DNA from: Brachionus koreanus
Lineage: Eukaryota > Rotifera > Eurotatoria > Ploima > Brachionidae
DNA: 34,895 bases
Direction of reading: 5' to 3'
NCBI GenBank assembly: GCA_016987375.1
Contig: PJRA01000051.1
Coordinates: forward strand, 681,413 to 716,307
Each line of letters opens with the position of its first letter. Within the stretch, counting starts at the first letter, position 1. The position numbers and the translations under genes are program-made. This document shows positions 1-10,500 of this stretch, one piece after another. The notes beneath the pieces are model-generated. The model made no database searches. It was not told where the DNA came from and saw only the letters and a program-made list of their open reading frames with translations.

Positions 1-161
1 ATGGACACCACAAGGGAGACGTAAGAAAGGAAGACCAGCAGTAACATGGAAGTCAACAGTCATGAAAGAACTCACCTAAATCAGAAGCAAGGATGAAGAC
101 GAAAGATCGACTCGAGTGGAAATCAAAAGTAATGACCCTATGCACCACAAGGAGTGAATAA
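1..161 (+). pseudogene. 3' end of a non-LTR retrotransposon ORF (degenerate)
   Basis: Bases 2-90 read WTPQGRRKKGRPAVTWKST, then VMKELT and a stop. A second frame carries on from about base 87 with KDRLEWKSKVMTLCTTRSE and a stop at 159-161. The order GRRKKGRP..TWK, then DRLEWKS, then LCTTR is the usual carboxyl terminus of the reverse-transcriptase ORF in many animal non-LTR elements (known family feature, recalled rather than searched). The frame change and in-frame stop show it is dead. The 5' part lies outside the window. Confidence 0.75.
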
Positions 162-1338
162 GGAAAAAAAATTATGTGATGGCACGTTGAAGTGACATGA
201 AACTAGTAAGTTTGTAAATACATGTGTATATTTGTTAACCTTTAATTCTAAAACCCGTAATTTTGTTAAATTACTTAGTGAATAGTAGATTTCAAAATAA
301 ATTTAAAAAAATATTGTATTACTTTTTTACTGTTTTTTTTTATTTATTTTAATAATTTACTGTAAAAAAAAAAAAAATTTTTAGTAAATTTCCAAAAAAG
401 TTAGAAAATAATATAATTTTCTTTATTTATTTATTTATTCTAACAAGCACCATTACCTTCATTTCATCTTGAGTTGCATAACAATTGAGCCTATTTACAA
501 CTGCATCTTTTCGTTAAACATTCGGTAGTGCAGTTGACCATTCTTTAGTCACCATAAATTGAGATCTCATTGCCTCAATCTCAATGCCTTGCCTAACGAT
601 CAAAGATTTATCCCATCTTAATTTTTATAAAAATAAATCAATTTTTTAATTTTTTTTTTTTTTTTAATTAAAAATCTGAACATCTAACAATATTATTGAC
701 GATTATTTCAGTATATTACTTTAATTAAAATAAGATTCTACAAATTTACTGTCGTTTTATAATTACCAATTTAAGTATAAATATTAAGAAAAAGTATAAA
801 AAGACTTGCATCACAATAAATTATGAAATTATGATAAGTATTATTTAAACAAAACAAATTTAAAATTTTAAACAAATAAAGATGATCTAATTTTTGTGAA
901 TTTTTTCTTCTATTATAGATAGTGCAAAGTTAATCGAGTCAACCAATGCACGATTAATAATTCCCTATGTCTTCTATCCAATTACTTTACTAATAAAGCA
1001 CAAAAAGTTATCGTTTGCCTATAAAACCCTGTCTTTACATAATTCGCTAGAAAAATTACTCAAGATATTTAAAATACAATTTAATGAATAGCGATAATCT
1101 GATAGAACCAATGTCAAAACGACCAAAGGATGAGAAATAATTTTGAATATTTTTATACAAAACTGTTGAATAGCCTTGTTTTACTATAGTGCATATTTAA
1201 CTTAACAAAATTTAAGCAGACAATTTTTTTGTCTATGTGTGTTTTATTTTAACGTTAATGAATGATTGACGTTAAATTTTGAAAAAAAATATCCAATTTA
1301 ATAAATCAGTTATTTATTTTGAAAAGTTAATTCAAAAA
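162..1338. other. AT-rich intergenic region upstream of NCAPG
   Basis: Mostly A/T homopolymer runs. The only structured stretch is about 430-620, which on the minus strand holds a degraded cysteine-rich transposon-type motif (listed separately). I see no RNA gene or confident promoter. The 5' UTR of the condensin gene must lie in the last part of this stretch. Confidence 0.5.
430..620 (-). pseudogene. Degraded CXC-type motif of a transposon protein
   Basis: Minus-strand translation across about 525-450 gives CTTECLTKRCSCK, a stop, then AQLLCNSR and later GAC. The spacing CxxxC-x-x-KRCSC-K-x-LLCNSR resembles the CXC motif (CTTxCxTKRCxCxKAGLxCNSRCH) that I recall at the end of integrase-type elements of the Ginger/KRBA2 kind. 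Two stops replace expected codons, so it is a relic. The upstream minus-strand frame (620-525) reads RWDKSLIVRQGIEIEAMRSQ before a stop and may belong to the same protein. Assignment to a particular superfamily is inference. Confidence 0.4.
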
Positions 1339-4300
1339 ATGGTATTTGATCAGAAATTATTTAAGTCTTTGGGTTTTATTCTAAACGAAAGTCAAGACGG
1401 AGTTGCCGCTCATCAAAAGCTTATTCAAAAATGTCTTAAACTCTACGAAGAAGTAAATAAAATTATTTTCTTTTATATACATTAATTGTTTTTGTTTTTA
1501 AGTCGGATCCAGACGACTTTTTTGAAACTTTTACAAATGTCATTCAACCTATGCTTATTGTAATGCAAAAAAATCCAAATATTGACAGATGTGTTGAATT
1601 CATAGCCAAATTTTGTGCGTCACTCAGCCCAATCAAAGATTCAGATGGCTCTCAAATGGAGCTTGAACATACCCAGTCCGAAATAACTAACAACTTTCTC
1701 ATCTCTCTTATTAATCATTTGATAGGAATAAACCGAGCTAATTGCGATGCAGTCCGCTATCGTGTCTGTCACATTTTATCTCGTTTGATGAGCGTAATAA
1801 GCAATGATCAATCGATTGATGAAGAACTATACGATAGTTTGTGTGATGCAATGCTCGAAAGACTCAAGGACATAAATTCAAGAGTTCAAGTGCAAGCCAT
1901 TTCGGCCATTTACAGACTACAGGACCCGAATGACCGGGAATGTCGTGTTATAAAGGCTCTTCTTTTTCTAATGGCTTATGATCCTCATTGGCAAGTTAGA
2001 TTTCAGTCTTTGTCCAACATTGCATTTAGCAAGCAAACTTTGCCTGAGATCATAGACCGGGTCAAAGATCCGCATCCGCAAGTTCGTCGAAAGGCTATAT
2101 TAATTTTGTCCGAAAAAGTTCTCATTAAGTTTATAAGCATTGAGAAGCGTTTGCTAATACTTAACTATGCTCTAAAGGACCAAGATCAAAGTGTTGTTGA
2201 TGCATGTAGCAAAAAGTTGATTCCGTCATGGCTAGCTTTTAAAGAAAACGATGTATGTAAATTGTTAAAAGCTCTTGATGTTGTCGATTCGAGTTCTACG
2301 TGTGAAATTATGCTTGATAAAATGTTTGCCGATAATTCAATCGAAACAATTTGCAAAGAATTTTCTCATAGTTTGAACGAAAAGTATGCTTTTAAGCTAA
2401 TAATTTTTTTATTATTTACTTTATCATTTCGTATCTAAATTTTGTAACAATAGTGAAACACTTAACTACTATTTTTTACACTAGTTAGCTATTTAAAATT
2501 TTTATCTTGTCTATTCATAGATATATCTTGTCTATTCTTAGATATATCTAGTCTATTATTAGACACATCTTGTCTATTCTTAGATAATAATGATTTTTTT
2601 TTTCCTCAAAGACAGGTAATTTCATTGGAAAAACTTGATGCGGAGAGTATATTCTACTGGCATTGGGTGTGCTCAAAGTGCAAGCAACTAGATGACACCA
2701 AGAATGGTGATAGGACACAGACAGGCGATGGACAAGATCAGTTGGATAGTTTGCTTCCGTCGCTTACCGAATACTGTTCATACGTGGATGAGGCATTTGA
2801 GAAAATCGAAAGAGATCGTTTAGAAAAAGACAATGACGATAGATTTCAACTCGAATCGATTTTTGTTCTCAAGAAACTAGTCGAATTGTTCAAGTACACG
2901 GACTTTAGCGATGCACATGGCAAAAAATGCCTAAACACTTTGTGTCACAAACTTTTTTCGAACAAAAACTATGCAATAATTTATGAAACTTTAATGCAAA
3001 TATACAAAATGCTGCATCCGAATTTGCAAACGCGAATTAACAATCTAGTTGAGCTTATTTCGGACCTTAAAGACAATAGACACAATGAAATTGGCGATAA
3101 ACCACTGGATGAGACAATCCAAAACGCCAACAATGACAGTTCTATTTCACCACAAGAGATTCAATTCAAAATATCCGAGTTAAAATTCAAACGATTCAGT
3201 CTTAAAGATGACTTTGACAAACTTTACAATGAATTTAAAAATGTAAACAAAACAGTCGATATGAATCGATTGAACGAAATACGTAATCAAATAAAAGAAG
3301 TTGAAGACGAAATTGCCGATCTACAAGCAAAATTAGTCGATGCTCCGTCCAAACAATCGAACACAAATGCAATCACAGATCCAAATCAAAATGAGAGTGT
3401 GAGAGTCAATGATGATCCGATTGAGATTGACTTTCATTGTTTGAACATTGCCATTTGTTTGCTTGAAGACCAAGCACTTAAGAGTCTAACACCGCAGATT
3501 CGCTCTTTGTGCGACAGTTTGATTATACCAAACATAAGTTCGGTTAACGAAGAGCTAAGATCATTGAGTGTGTGTGCATTGGGTCTAGCGTGTATTCTAA
3601 AGCTCGAAATGGCACAAAAGTATGTGCCACTCTTTCTAGAAGTAATTCAACGAGACAAAAAAGAAATTGTCATTGAAGCATTCAAGGCCATGATTAATTG
3701 CATAATGGCTTTTTCAGTCAAAAGACTGGTCAGTGCAGACGACGACATGGACAATATGGAAGCGACTGGCAAAATAATGAGTGTGATGACAAGTCTTTTG
3801 GATCATGAAGAAAGCGATGTGTACACTTTGGCCGTCGAAGGCTTTTGTAAATTGTACATGACTGGACACATACTTTCGGCCAAATTGTTCTCTAAACTGC
3901 TGATCATGTACTACAGTCCTTTAACTGAAAATGACGTCAAATTAAGATCGTTCCTGTCGGCATTTTTGCCTCAATTTTCTTTTTTTCGCGCCAACAATCA
4001 ACTGTGTGTCGAAGAATCGTTCATGATAACTCTTAAATGCTTGATTAATGCGCCAGCCGATAGCTATTTGAGCAGCATTGATTTAATTAAAGTTATGGAA
4101 ACATTGTTCAATTTGATCAATCCAAAAAATTTGATACATAAAAATCATGTAATTATTATTTTATTTTTTTAATTTTTATTCAGAAGAAAAAAAAGTAAGT
4201 TTATCTAATAATTATCTTATCTATTAATTATCATATCTTATCTTGTCTATTCTAAATGTTGAATAATCTATTGTTTTTAAAATAAGTTCAATTAAAAATT

Positions 4301-6125
4301 GTTAGTTGAGAAAATTATTTACATATATTTAAATTTAATCTTATTTATTTAAGTGAACTAGGTGATATAAAAAATTATTATAAAAAAAAAAATAAAATGA
4401 CTGCCAATATTTTGAGATAAAATTTTTAGTATACTTCTGACTAATTTAGCAAAAATAAAATATTTTTATACAATAAAGGAACAACTTTTATATTTAACTA
4501 TATTATTAGAAAAAATAATTACAAAAAAGTTTATTCCAAATGATACCCTATTACATTAAGTACATAACTGATTATCATTACTTGGACACTGTGGATCTGT
4601 TTTTGTTTTTGTTTTTTGCTGATCTTGGATTTGGCTCATCTTCATCAAGCTTTTAGAAACTTAAAGAGAATTCTAAAATAATATTAAGGGTTAACCAAAG
4701 CCACGTGGAATAAGCTCAATTTAAAGGTGGTAATTTAGCGATACATTGACTGAATAAAGTGAAAAAAGCAACTATATAACATTGTTACATAGATTTATGT
4801 TTCTTCATATGACTTGACTTAATAAAACTTAATTGATTCTTTACTGTTTTTGAAAATACCAAAAATTGTCAGTCTAGCTTTTGTTTTGCATAGATCACCT
4901 TCATCAAAGTTTTGAGCTAGATTGTTTGTCTTTACTTATTTTTCGAATTAAGCTGTTAAATTTAGTAGCTTTACATATACCCTCTAATAAATTTTAATTT
5001 TTCTTGGACATGACAAGTGGAGCAAAAGGAGCATAGCCGATAATAGATCTAATAAGTCTTTTGTATATGATCATTTTGATTCTAATCGATAATTTAAAAT
5101 TTTGCTTTATTTAATTTTAATTTTTTAATTTAGTTAATTTTTGAAAAATAAATTTTGAGAGAAAAATTTAATTTTATTTTGTATAAAAGACAAATATGTG
5201 TCACGAAGAAGTGGTTAAATTGATCTGTTACGAAATGCTGAAAGACGACAATTCTTATAAATGCAAGACGTACTTGAAAGTTCTTCAAATGGCTGACTTG
5301 ACCGAGGCAGATTATTTGTCTTTGAAAAATATTCATCAATTGAGCCAAGAGGTCTACGAGCACATAGAAGACAAATTGGTGAAAAAAATGGCCAAGAAAT
5401 TTGAGGAAAACGTGCTTGGCTTGTTGTGTAAAAAACCCGAGCATCAGCATCTGCTAGACCAGAGCAAACAAACCGAACCAGTTAGAGAACAAGATGCGGA
5501 AAAGACTATCCAAAACGATAGTCTATCTAGTGAAATAATTGATCATGAATTTCCCAAAATAATCAAAAAAACGTCGAAAACAAACAAAACTCTGACTCGA
5601 ACTTTGAATGAAACAAACAAAACAATTTGTGATCGAACTCAGGTATCACGTCGCTCTTCGCCTCGAATCACGCGTGTATCGGCAAATGAATCTGTGCTGT
5701 CTAATCACAATTTAAAAGAGGCCAAAGTGGTTATTGACAAACTTGACGAATCGGTTTTATCCAAAGTCGATCAGTCTAGATTTTCGACAAATACTCTAGT
5801 CGAAACAGAATTTTCGGCTAATGACAGCGAGCAGGAAAATAAACGAAGCAAAAAATTAAAAGTCGACACTAGACCGGTCGGCTCGCTCAAACGAGTAACT
5901 AGAAATTCTAGATCTAAAAGTCAAACTACTAGTCAGGACGAAGAGCCGCCTAGTAAAATTGCCAGAGATGCTAAATCAAAGAAGACCGCTCCCGAACGAA
6001 GAACACTCCGTTCTAGATCTGCAAAAACAAATGATAGCTCTAAATTGGTAGTCGATGGAGACTCTAATCGAGCAAGCAGCAATTCTACACGAGAGCTGAG
6101 ACGATCTTCTAGAAATGTTAATTAA
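1339..6125 (+). CDS. NCAPG: Condensin complex subunit 3 (CAP-G, HEAT-repeat subunit)
   Basis: Exons 1339-1452, 1503-2383, 2612-4148 and 5190-6125 join in frame to about 1155 residues (human CAP-G is about 1015). CAP-G is the HEAT-repeat subunit of condensin I; it binds the kleisin CAP-H and DNA and acts on mitotic chromosomes. Recognisable matches to CAP-G run in order: IDRCVEFIAKF, NCDAVRYRVC, RVQVQAISAIYRLQDP, LDAESIFYWHWVC, the helix RLNEIRNQIKEVEDEIADL, SVCALGLACILK, YYSPLTENDVKLRSFL and NAPADS. ATG 1339 is chosen because the following 38 residues align with the CAP-G amino terminus, whereas the open frame further upstream (from 1279) has no ATG. The last 190 residues are S/T/K/R-rich, disordered and basic, with SSPR- and RSRS-type sites suggesting mitotic phosphorylation (inference). 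It ends tail-to-tail with the mucin gene. Confidence 0.93.
2500..2583. repeat. Four-copy 21-bp tandem repeat in NCAPG intron 2
   Basis: Four consecutive 21-bp units (2500-2520, 2521-2541, 2542-2562, 2563-2583) share the core TCTTGTCTATTCTTAG with one to four substitutions each. The motif TATCTTGTCTATTCT occurs once more in intron 3 near 4240. Each unit ends in TAG, so every copy offers a weak acceptor-like AG, yet the acceptor that keeps frame is at 2610-2611, downstream of the array. Confidence 0.8.
4149..5189 (+). other. NCAPG intron 3 (1.04 kb)
   Basis: The donor CAT|GTAATT follows residues NLIHKNH and the acceptor AAAAG|ACA precedes TNMCHEEVVKLICYEML, which continues the CAP-G alignment. 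This intron is about 20 times longer than most in the window. I see no ORF, RNA gene or recognisable transposon inside it, only AT-rich DNA. Confidence 0.6.
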
Positions 6126-6189
6126 TCAATTCATTTTTTCATATTTTTACTCAATTGTGCATAAAATTGTATTTTTGTCGTTAGTTTAG

Positions 6190-6195
6190 AATAAA
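6190..6195 (+). terminator. Polyadenylation signal AATAAA of NCAPG
   Basis: A canonical AATAAA lies 65 nt after the NCAPG stop codon and is followed by T-rich sequence, as expected for 3'-end formation. There is no direct evidence of the cleavage site. Confidence 0.55.
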
Positions 6196-6344
6196 TTTTG
6201 TATTCAAATTTTTTTTCTTTTTTTATTATTTTCTTTAAATAAAAAATTGTGTATCTTAGCAAATTAAAAAATTAATTTTTGCAAAGCTTCAAAATTATCT
6301 CAAAAAAAACCTGAGAACAATCGAAAAAAAGATTACTGACTTTG

Positions 6345-6650
6345 AAATAAAGATGTGTGGGAAGAGCGATTAAAAATTTGAAAAGTATTGGATTTAATGA
6401 TGTCTCTAATGAAATGTACAAATATGGTGAAAGTGAAGTCTAGTAAATATCATTAAAAAATTAATTGAGAAAATTTTTCAATGTAGAGAAGTATCTGTTC
6501 TTTTCAACATTGGAAAAATTGTCCCAATTATCAAAGATAATAAAAAAACCAATAAATGACATCAACAATATTCGACCAATTACAATATCTGATGTGATAT
6601 CAAATATTTTCGAAAAAATCATACTTGAAAAGTCTGTTTCTTAATTGATC
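6345..6650 (+). pseudogene. Broken reverse transcriptase fragment (non-LTR)
   Basis: Three plus-strand frames, read in turn, give KNLKSIGFNDVSNEMYKYG, then KLIEKIFQCREVSVLFNIGK followed by IVPIIKD, then NDINNIRPITISDVISNIFE. This is the standard amino-terminal part of a non-LTR reverse transcriptase (Gxxxvsnem, vPxxfn.GkivPi.Kd, N.RPIT.sd..s.ifE). At least two frameshifts and in-frame stops disrupt it. It sits between the convergent NCAPG and mucin genes. No endonuclease, catalytic YADD box or element end is recognisable nearby. Confidence 0.75.
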
Positions 6651-7578
6651 TGTACAAATAATTATTTTATCAAGCGAAATTCAAAGATGTGAGAGCGTCT
6701 TTTGTTTTTCATAAAACAATAATTAATTAAGATGAACAATCAGTTTCTTTATTCAGTATTTTTGTTATATTAAATTACCAAAAAAAATTTGAGATACCGT
6801 TCGATTTTTTCCTTAAAATAGCACCAATTACATATTATTCTCTATTTTATTTTTATTCAAAATTTTTTACTTAAAATTTATATAATGAGTTTTTAATTCT
6901 TTCCAGATAAATTATTGTAAATTGTAAATCTATTTGCTAACATTTTAAAAATTTAAAAGCTTAATCTAAATTTAAACTCAATCTAAATTAACTTTTTTGT
7001 AATTTTGCAACATTGTACGACACCAAAAATTATTCATGAGGCTGAAAGGAAGGACTAAGTCTCCATTCCAACCGGCTAAGGCTTCGCCTAAATTATTTTT
7101 TAAATCAATAAAATAAAATTTTTGTTATATCAAATAAAATAAAAAAAATTTACTGGGTCTATTTTGATTAATTTCAGTCGTTAACCGAATATTGGGTCAT
7201 TTTTGACCCGATTTTAGACGGATAAGGGTTAATCTTTTAAAAAAAATTTCTTGGAAAAGGTGACCCTCAAGATATATTTCTCTTTTAATTGGCCCCCATG
7301 CCTCCCCTCACTATCTCTTCCATAACAAAGTTCATATTTGTTCATATCAGCACTCTCAAATACCCCCACAAACATTTCCTTCGCATTTTTTTAACCTAAC
7401 TTTTTATCAAATAAAAAAAAAAATAAAATAAAAAAATATAAATTTATTAATATAGTTTAAAGCTAAATGAAAAAAAAAAAAAAACAATAAAATTTAATTA
7501 TTAAATTTTTTATCACTTCGATTTTTCAAAATTACAATAGGATAAAATTAAAATAGGAAAAAAAATAAATATTTGTAA
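6651..7578. other. Intergenic DNA between convergent genes
   Basis: AT-rich, with three small islands of higher GC. 7020-7085 contains GAGGCTGAAAGGAAGGACTA and is unassigned. 7194-7232 contains the hairpin GGGTCATTTTTGACCC followed by AGGGTTAA, resembling a piggyBac-type end. 7290-7375 is unassigned. The 3' UTR of the mucin gene lies in 7400-7578. Confidence 0.5.
7194..7232 (-). mobile_element. Possible piggyBac-like element end
   Basis: On the minus strand this reads TTAACCCTTATCCGTC, then a short spacer, then the 16-base palindrome GGGTCAAAAATGACCC. TTAA is the piggyBac target site, and a subterminal GTCA-type palindrome also occurs in the better-supported end at 29055-29090. No partner end was found, so this is tentative. 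Confidence 0.3.
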
Positions 7579-10500
7579 CTAATTCTCTGATTCGGCATTC
7601 TTATTTCCAAATTTGAAAATTTTCAACGGGTTTAATTGAATTTTTGGTCTCGGTATCTAAAAATTAGAAAAAAAAAAATTTATTATTGAAAAAATAAAAA
7701 AAAAATATTTTTAAATTTTAAATTTATTACTTTTACATTGGGATTGAAAGCTTCGATAATTTCGTCTAAATCGTCGTCATTATCGAAAGCATCGAACGTG
7801 TCCTCATCATTCATAAAATACTTAATGTCGTTTTCGCTTAGACCTTGATCTTGAGTGCCTCTATTGCCAGCAAAATCACCGTATGGCGTAGTAGTCTCAT
7901 GATAGGCAGTGGGTACGCTAAACGACGAGCCAGTGAACAGGGATTGTGGTCGTCCGATAGTCTTCTTCTGACTCGATCTGGCATTTTCTTCCAATGTTTT
8001 GAATACATCTTCGTTATTTTGTGTCTTGTCAAACAAGTAACTGGGACGATAGGTCGAGTGACTACCCGAGCTGCCGTCTTCAAACTGGTCTTGGTCATCT
8101 TGTGGTCCATTTTCGTCAAAATTTATCAAATCTGGCACCGTGTCAATGTCTTTTTTTTCAAACATGCTTCTCTGGTACAAGCCTGATGGTTCTGGTCTAT
8201 CACTAGTTGATAATGGAACATTTTTTTTCACTGGCAATTTTGATGAAGACCTCCTACAATTAAGAAATTTAATTTTTAAAATTATTTTTTTTGTTTCTAA
8301 TTGTTTTATCTTACATTTTGAAAAAACAGAATAAGCCAGCAATGATACCTAGAATTAAAACCCCTATTATGGGCAGTACAATCACTAGAATTAGACCGGT
8401 ATTATCCTGTGTGAGTGATGAACTGGTTGTCGTTGTGGTGACAGTGGATGAAGTGGTTGTCGTTGTGGTGACAGTGGATGAAGTGGTTGTCGTTGTGGTG
8501 ACAGTGGATGAAGTGGTTGTCGCTGTGGTGTCAGTGGATGAAGTGATTGTTATTAGCACACATTGTCCATTTATTTCTTCAAAGCCATCCACACAGATAC
8601 AATTATAGTCTCCTACAGTGTCGACGCATTTTCGGTTTTCGGCACATTTTGACAAATTTCGTGCACATTCATCTACATTTTGACACTCTGGCGATTTGTT
8701 GTCATTCTTTATGTCTTCGAAACCCGACCTACATTCACATTGATATGAACCAGGCAGTTCTATACAATCAGAATTTTGAGGACATGTAATCGTATCACAT
8801 TCAGCAATGTCATCACAGGTGGTTGTGATGTAATTATAGGTAAATCCTTCATTGCATGTGCATGTAAAATTTAATTCCAAAGAGGTACATACAGACTCTT
8901 GATTACATGGATTTTGTTCACAATAATCTATTTTTACGCAATCTATGCCTTCAAGAATGTATCCAGCAGCGCAAATTATAACTCTCACTCCAAATCGGCT
9001 TACACATGATTGTATTGTTGTATTAGTAATACCTAAATAAAATTGTGTCATCATAAATAAATTGACTCAAAAAAAAAAAATTAAGGCAAAATGTAAAAAT
9101 TTTAAATTTTCATATTTTTATATTTTGAACAAAATTAAAATTTTATTTTCCAAATTGTTTGATTATCTAAATGAATAATTGCATAAAATTTTGTAGAAAA
9201 TATATAAAAAATATTTGGCAAATAGACACTCAATAATCAATCTAGCTTACCTTCACAAGCGTTTATTTCAGTTGAACAGTCAACTCCTTCGAAGCCTGCT
9301 GAACAAACGCAGCCCAATTTTGGATCGCATCTTAAAGTATTGTCAGCAATGCAATTGCATGTTTGTTCACAATTTTTTCCATAACTTCCTTGTGGACATT
9401 CTGAAAAAATAAATAATTAAATTTAAAATTAATTTAAAAATTTTTTTTTTGAAAAATTAAAAATTAAGTGGTGTTCAAATATCTAAGACAAAAAATATGT
9501 CAACATACGTATACATCGAAAAGTATCCAAATCGAGTTTAGTTCCTGTTTCACATTCACATTCAAACGATCCATCTGTGTTTTTACAAGTGGCACCTGAT
9601 GGACAATTACTACTATCCAGACACTCATCTACATCTTTAAAAGTACAAATTAAATTAGACTTTGAAAATTGAATTGAAAATTTGAAAATATTACCTTTGC
9701 AAGTTTTATCATCTGTATCTAGTTCGAATCCTTTGGGACAAAAACATTGTGGTTGACCATTATTAGAACTGCATAAATTACTACAACCAAAAGTACCACA
9801 ACCAGCATCATTATCAACTTAAAAATAAATAATTATAAAAATGAAAAATCTTTTTTTTTTCAATTTTTTATTAGCATTTTTGAAAAGTACCTGTGCAAGT
9901 ATTGGCTGCTTGATCGTAAACAAAGCCAGGATGACACGAACATTGGACACCATTTGGTATTGGATTACATATTTGATCACAATTGTTCTGTGTTGTTAGA
10001 CATAAGTCGATTAGCTCGCATTGCTCGTTCACATATCGGTACCCAGTGGGGCATACACACTCGAAAGAGCCAACTTTTTCCAAACATGTTGATCCATCTT
10101 TGCACACAGGCGGATTTTGCGCACATTCAAAAATGTCCTTACAAGCACCAAATTCATCGCTTTCATATCCATTAGGACATGGCCCAATACATTTATATCC
10201 CCTGCCTGTTGATTTCTGTTCCTCAACTGACAACGGTTCACATGTTTGATTAAAACTTCCTATTTTATCACATACATTGCCGGTCAAACATTCATTTCTT
10301 ATTCTATCGCAATATTCTCCTTCATGAAAATTGTCGCACTCACATGCCACAAAAACTCCAGTTGTCTCAATTGCTTCCTGCACTAAATCAAATCTACACT
10401 TGTTATCTTTGCTTAGCGATTGACATTTGCAAATGTAAAACTCGCTAAAATAAACAGAAGAGTTTAAATTGGTCTCGTCACTGGCAATTATTCCAATTTT

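Noticed and set aside
1279..1338. Upstream extension of the NCAPG reading frame
   Set aside because: No ATG before 1339, and the family alignment begins right after 1339.
5130..5450. 106-codon minus-strand open frame
   Set aside because: Antisense of NCAPG exon 4, which aligns with condensin G on the plus strand.
8291..8608. Plus-strand frame with VVVVVTVDEV repeats, and similar frames at 15378-15611
   Set aside because: Antisense shadows of the Thr-rich mucin repeats of the minus-strand gene.
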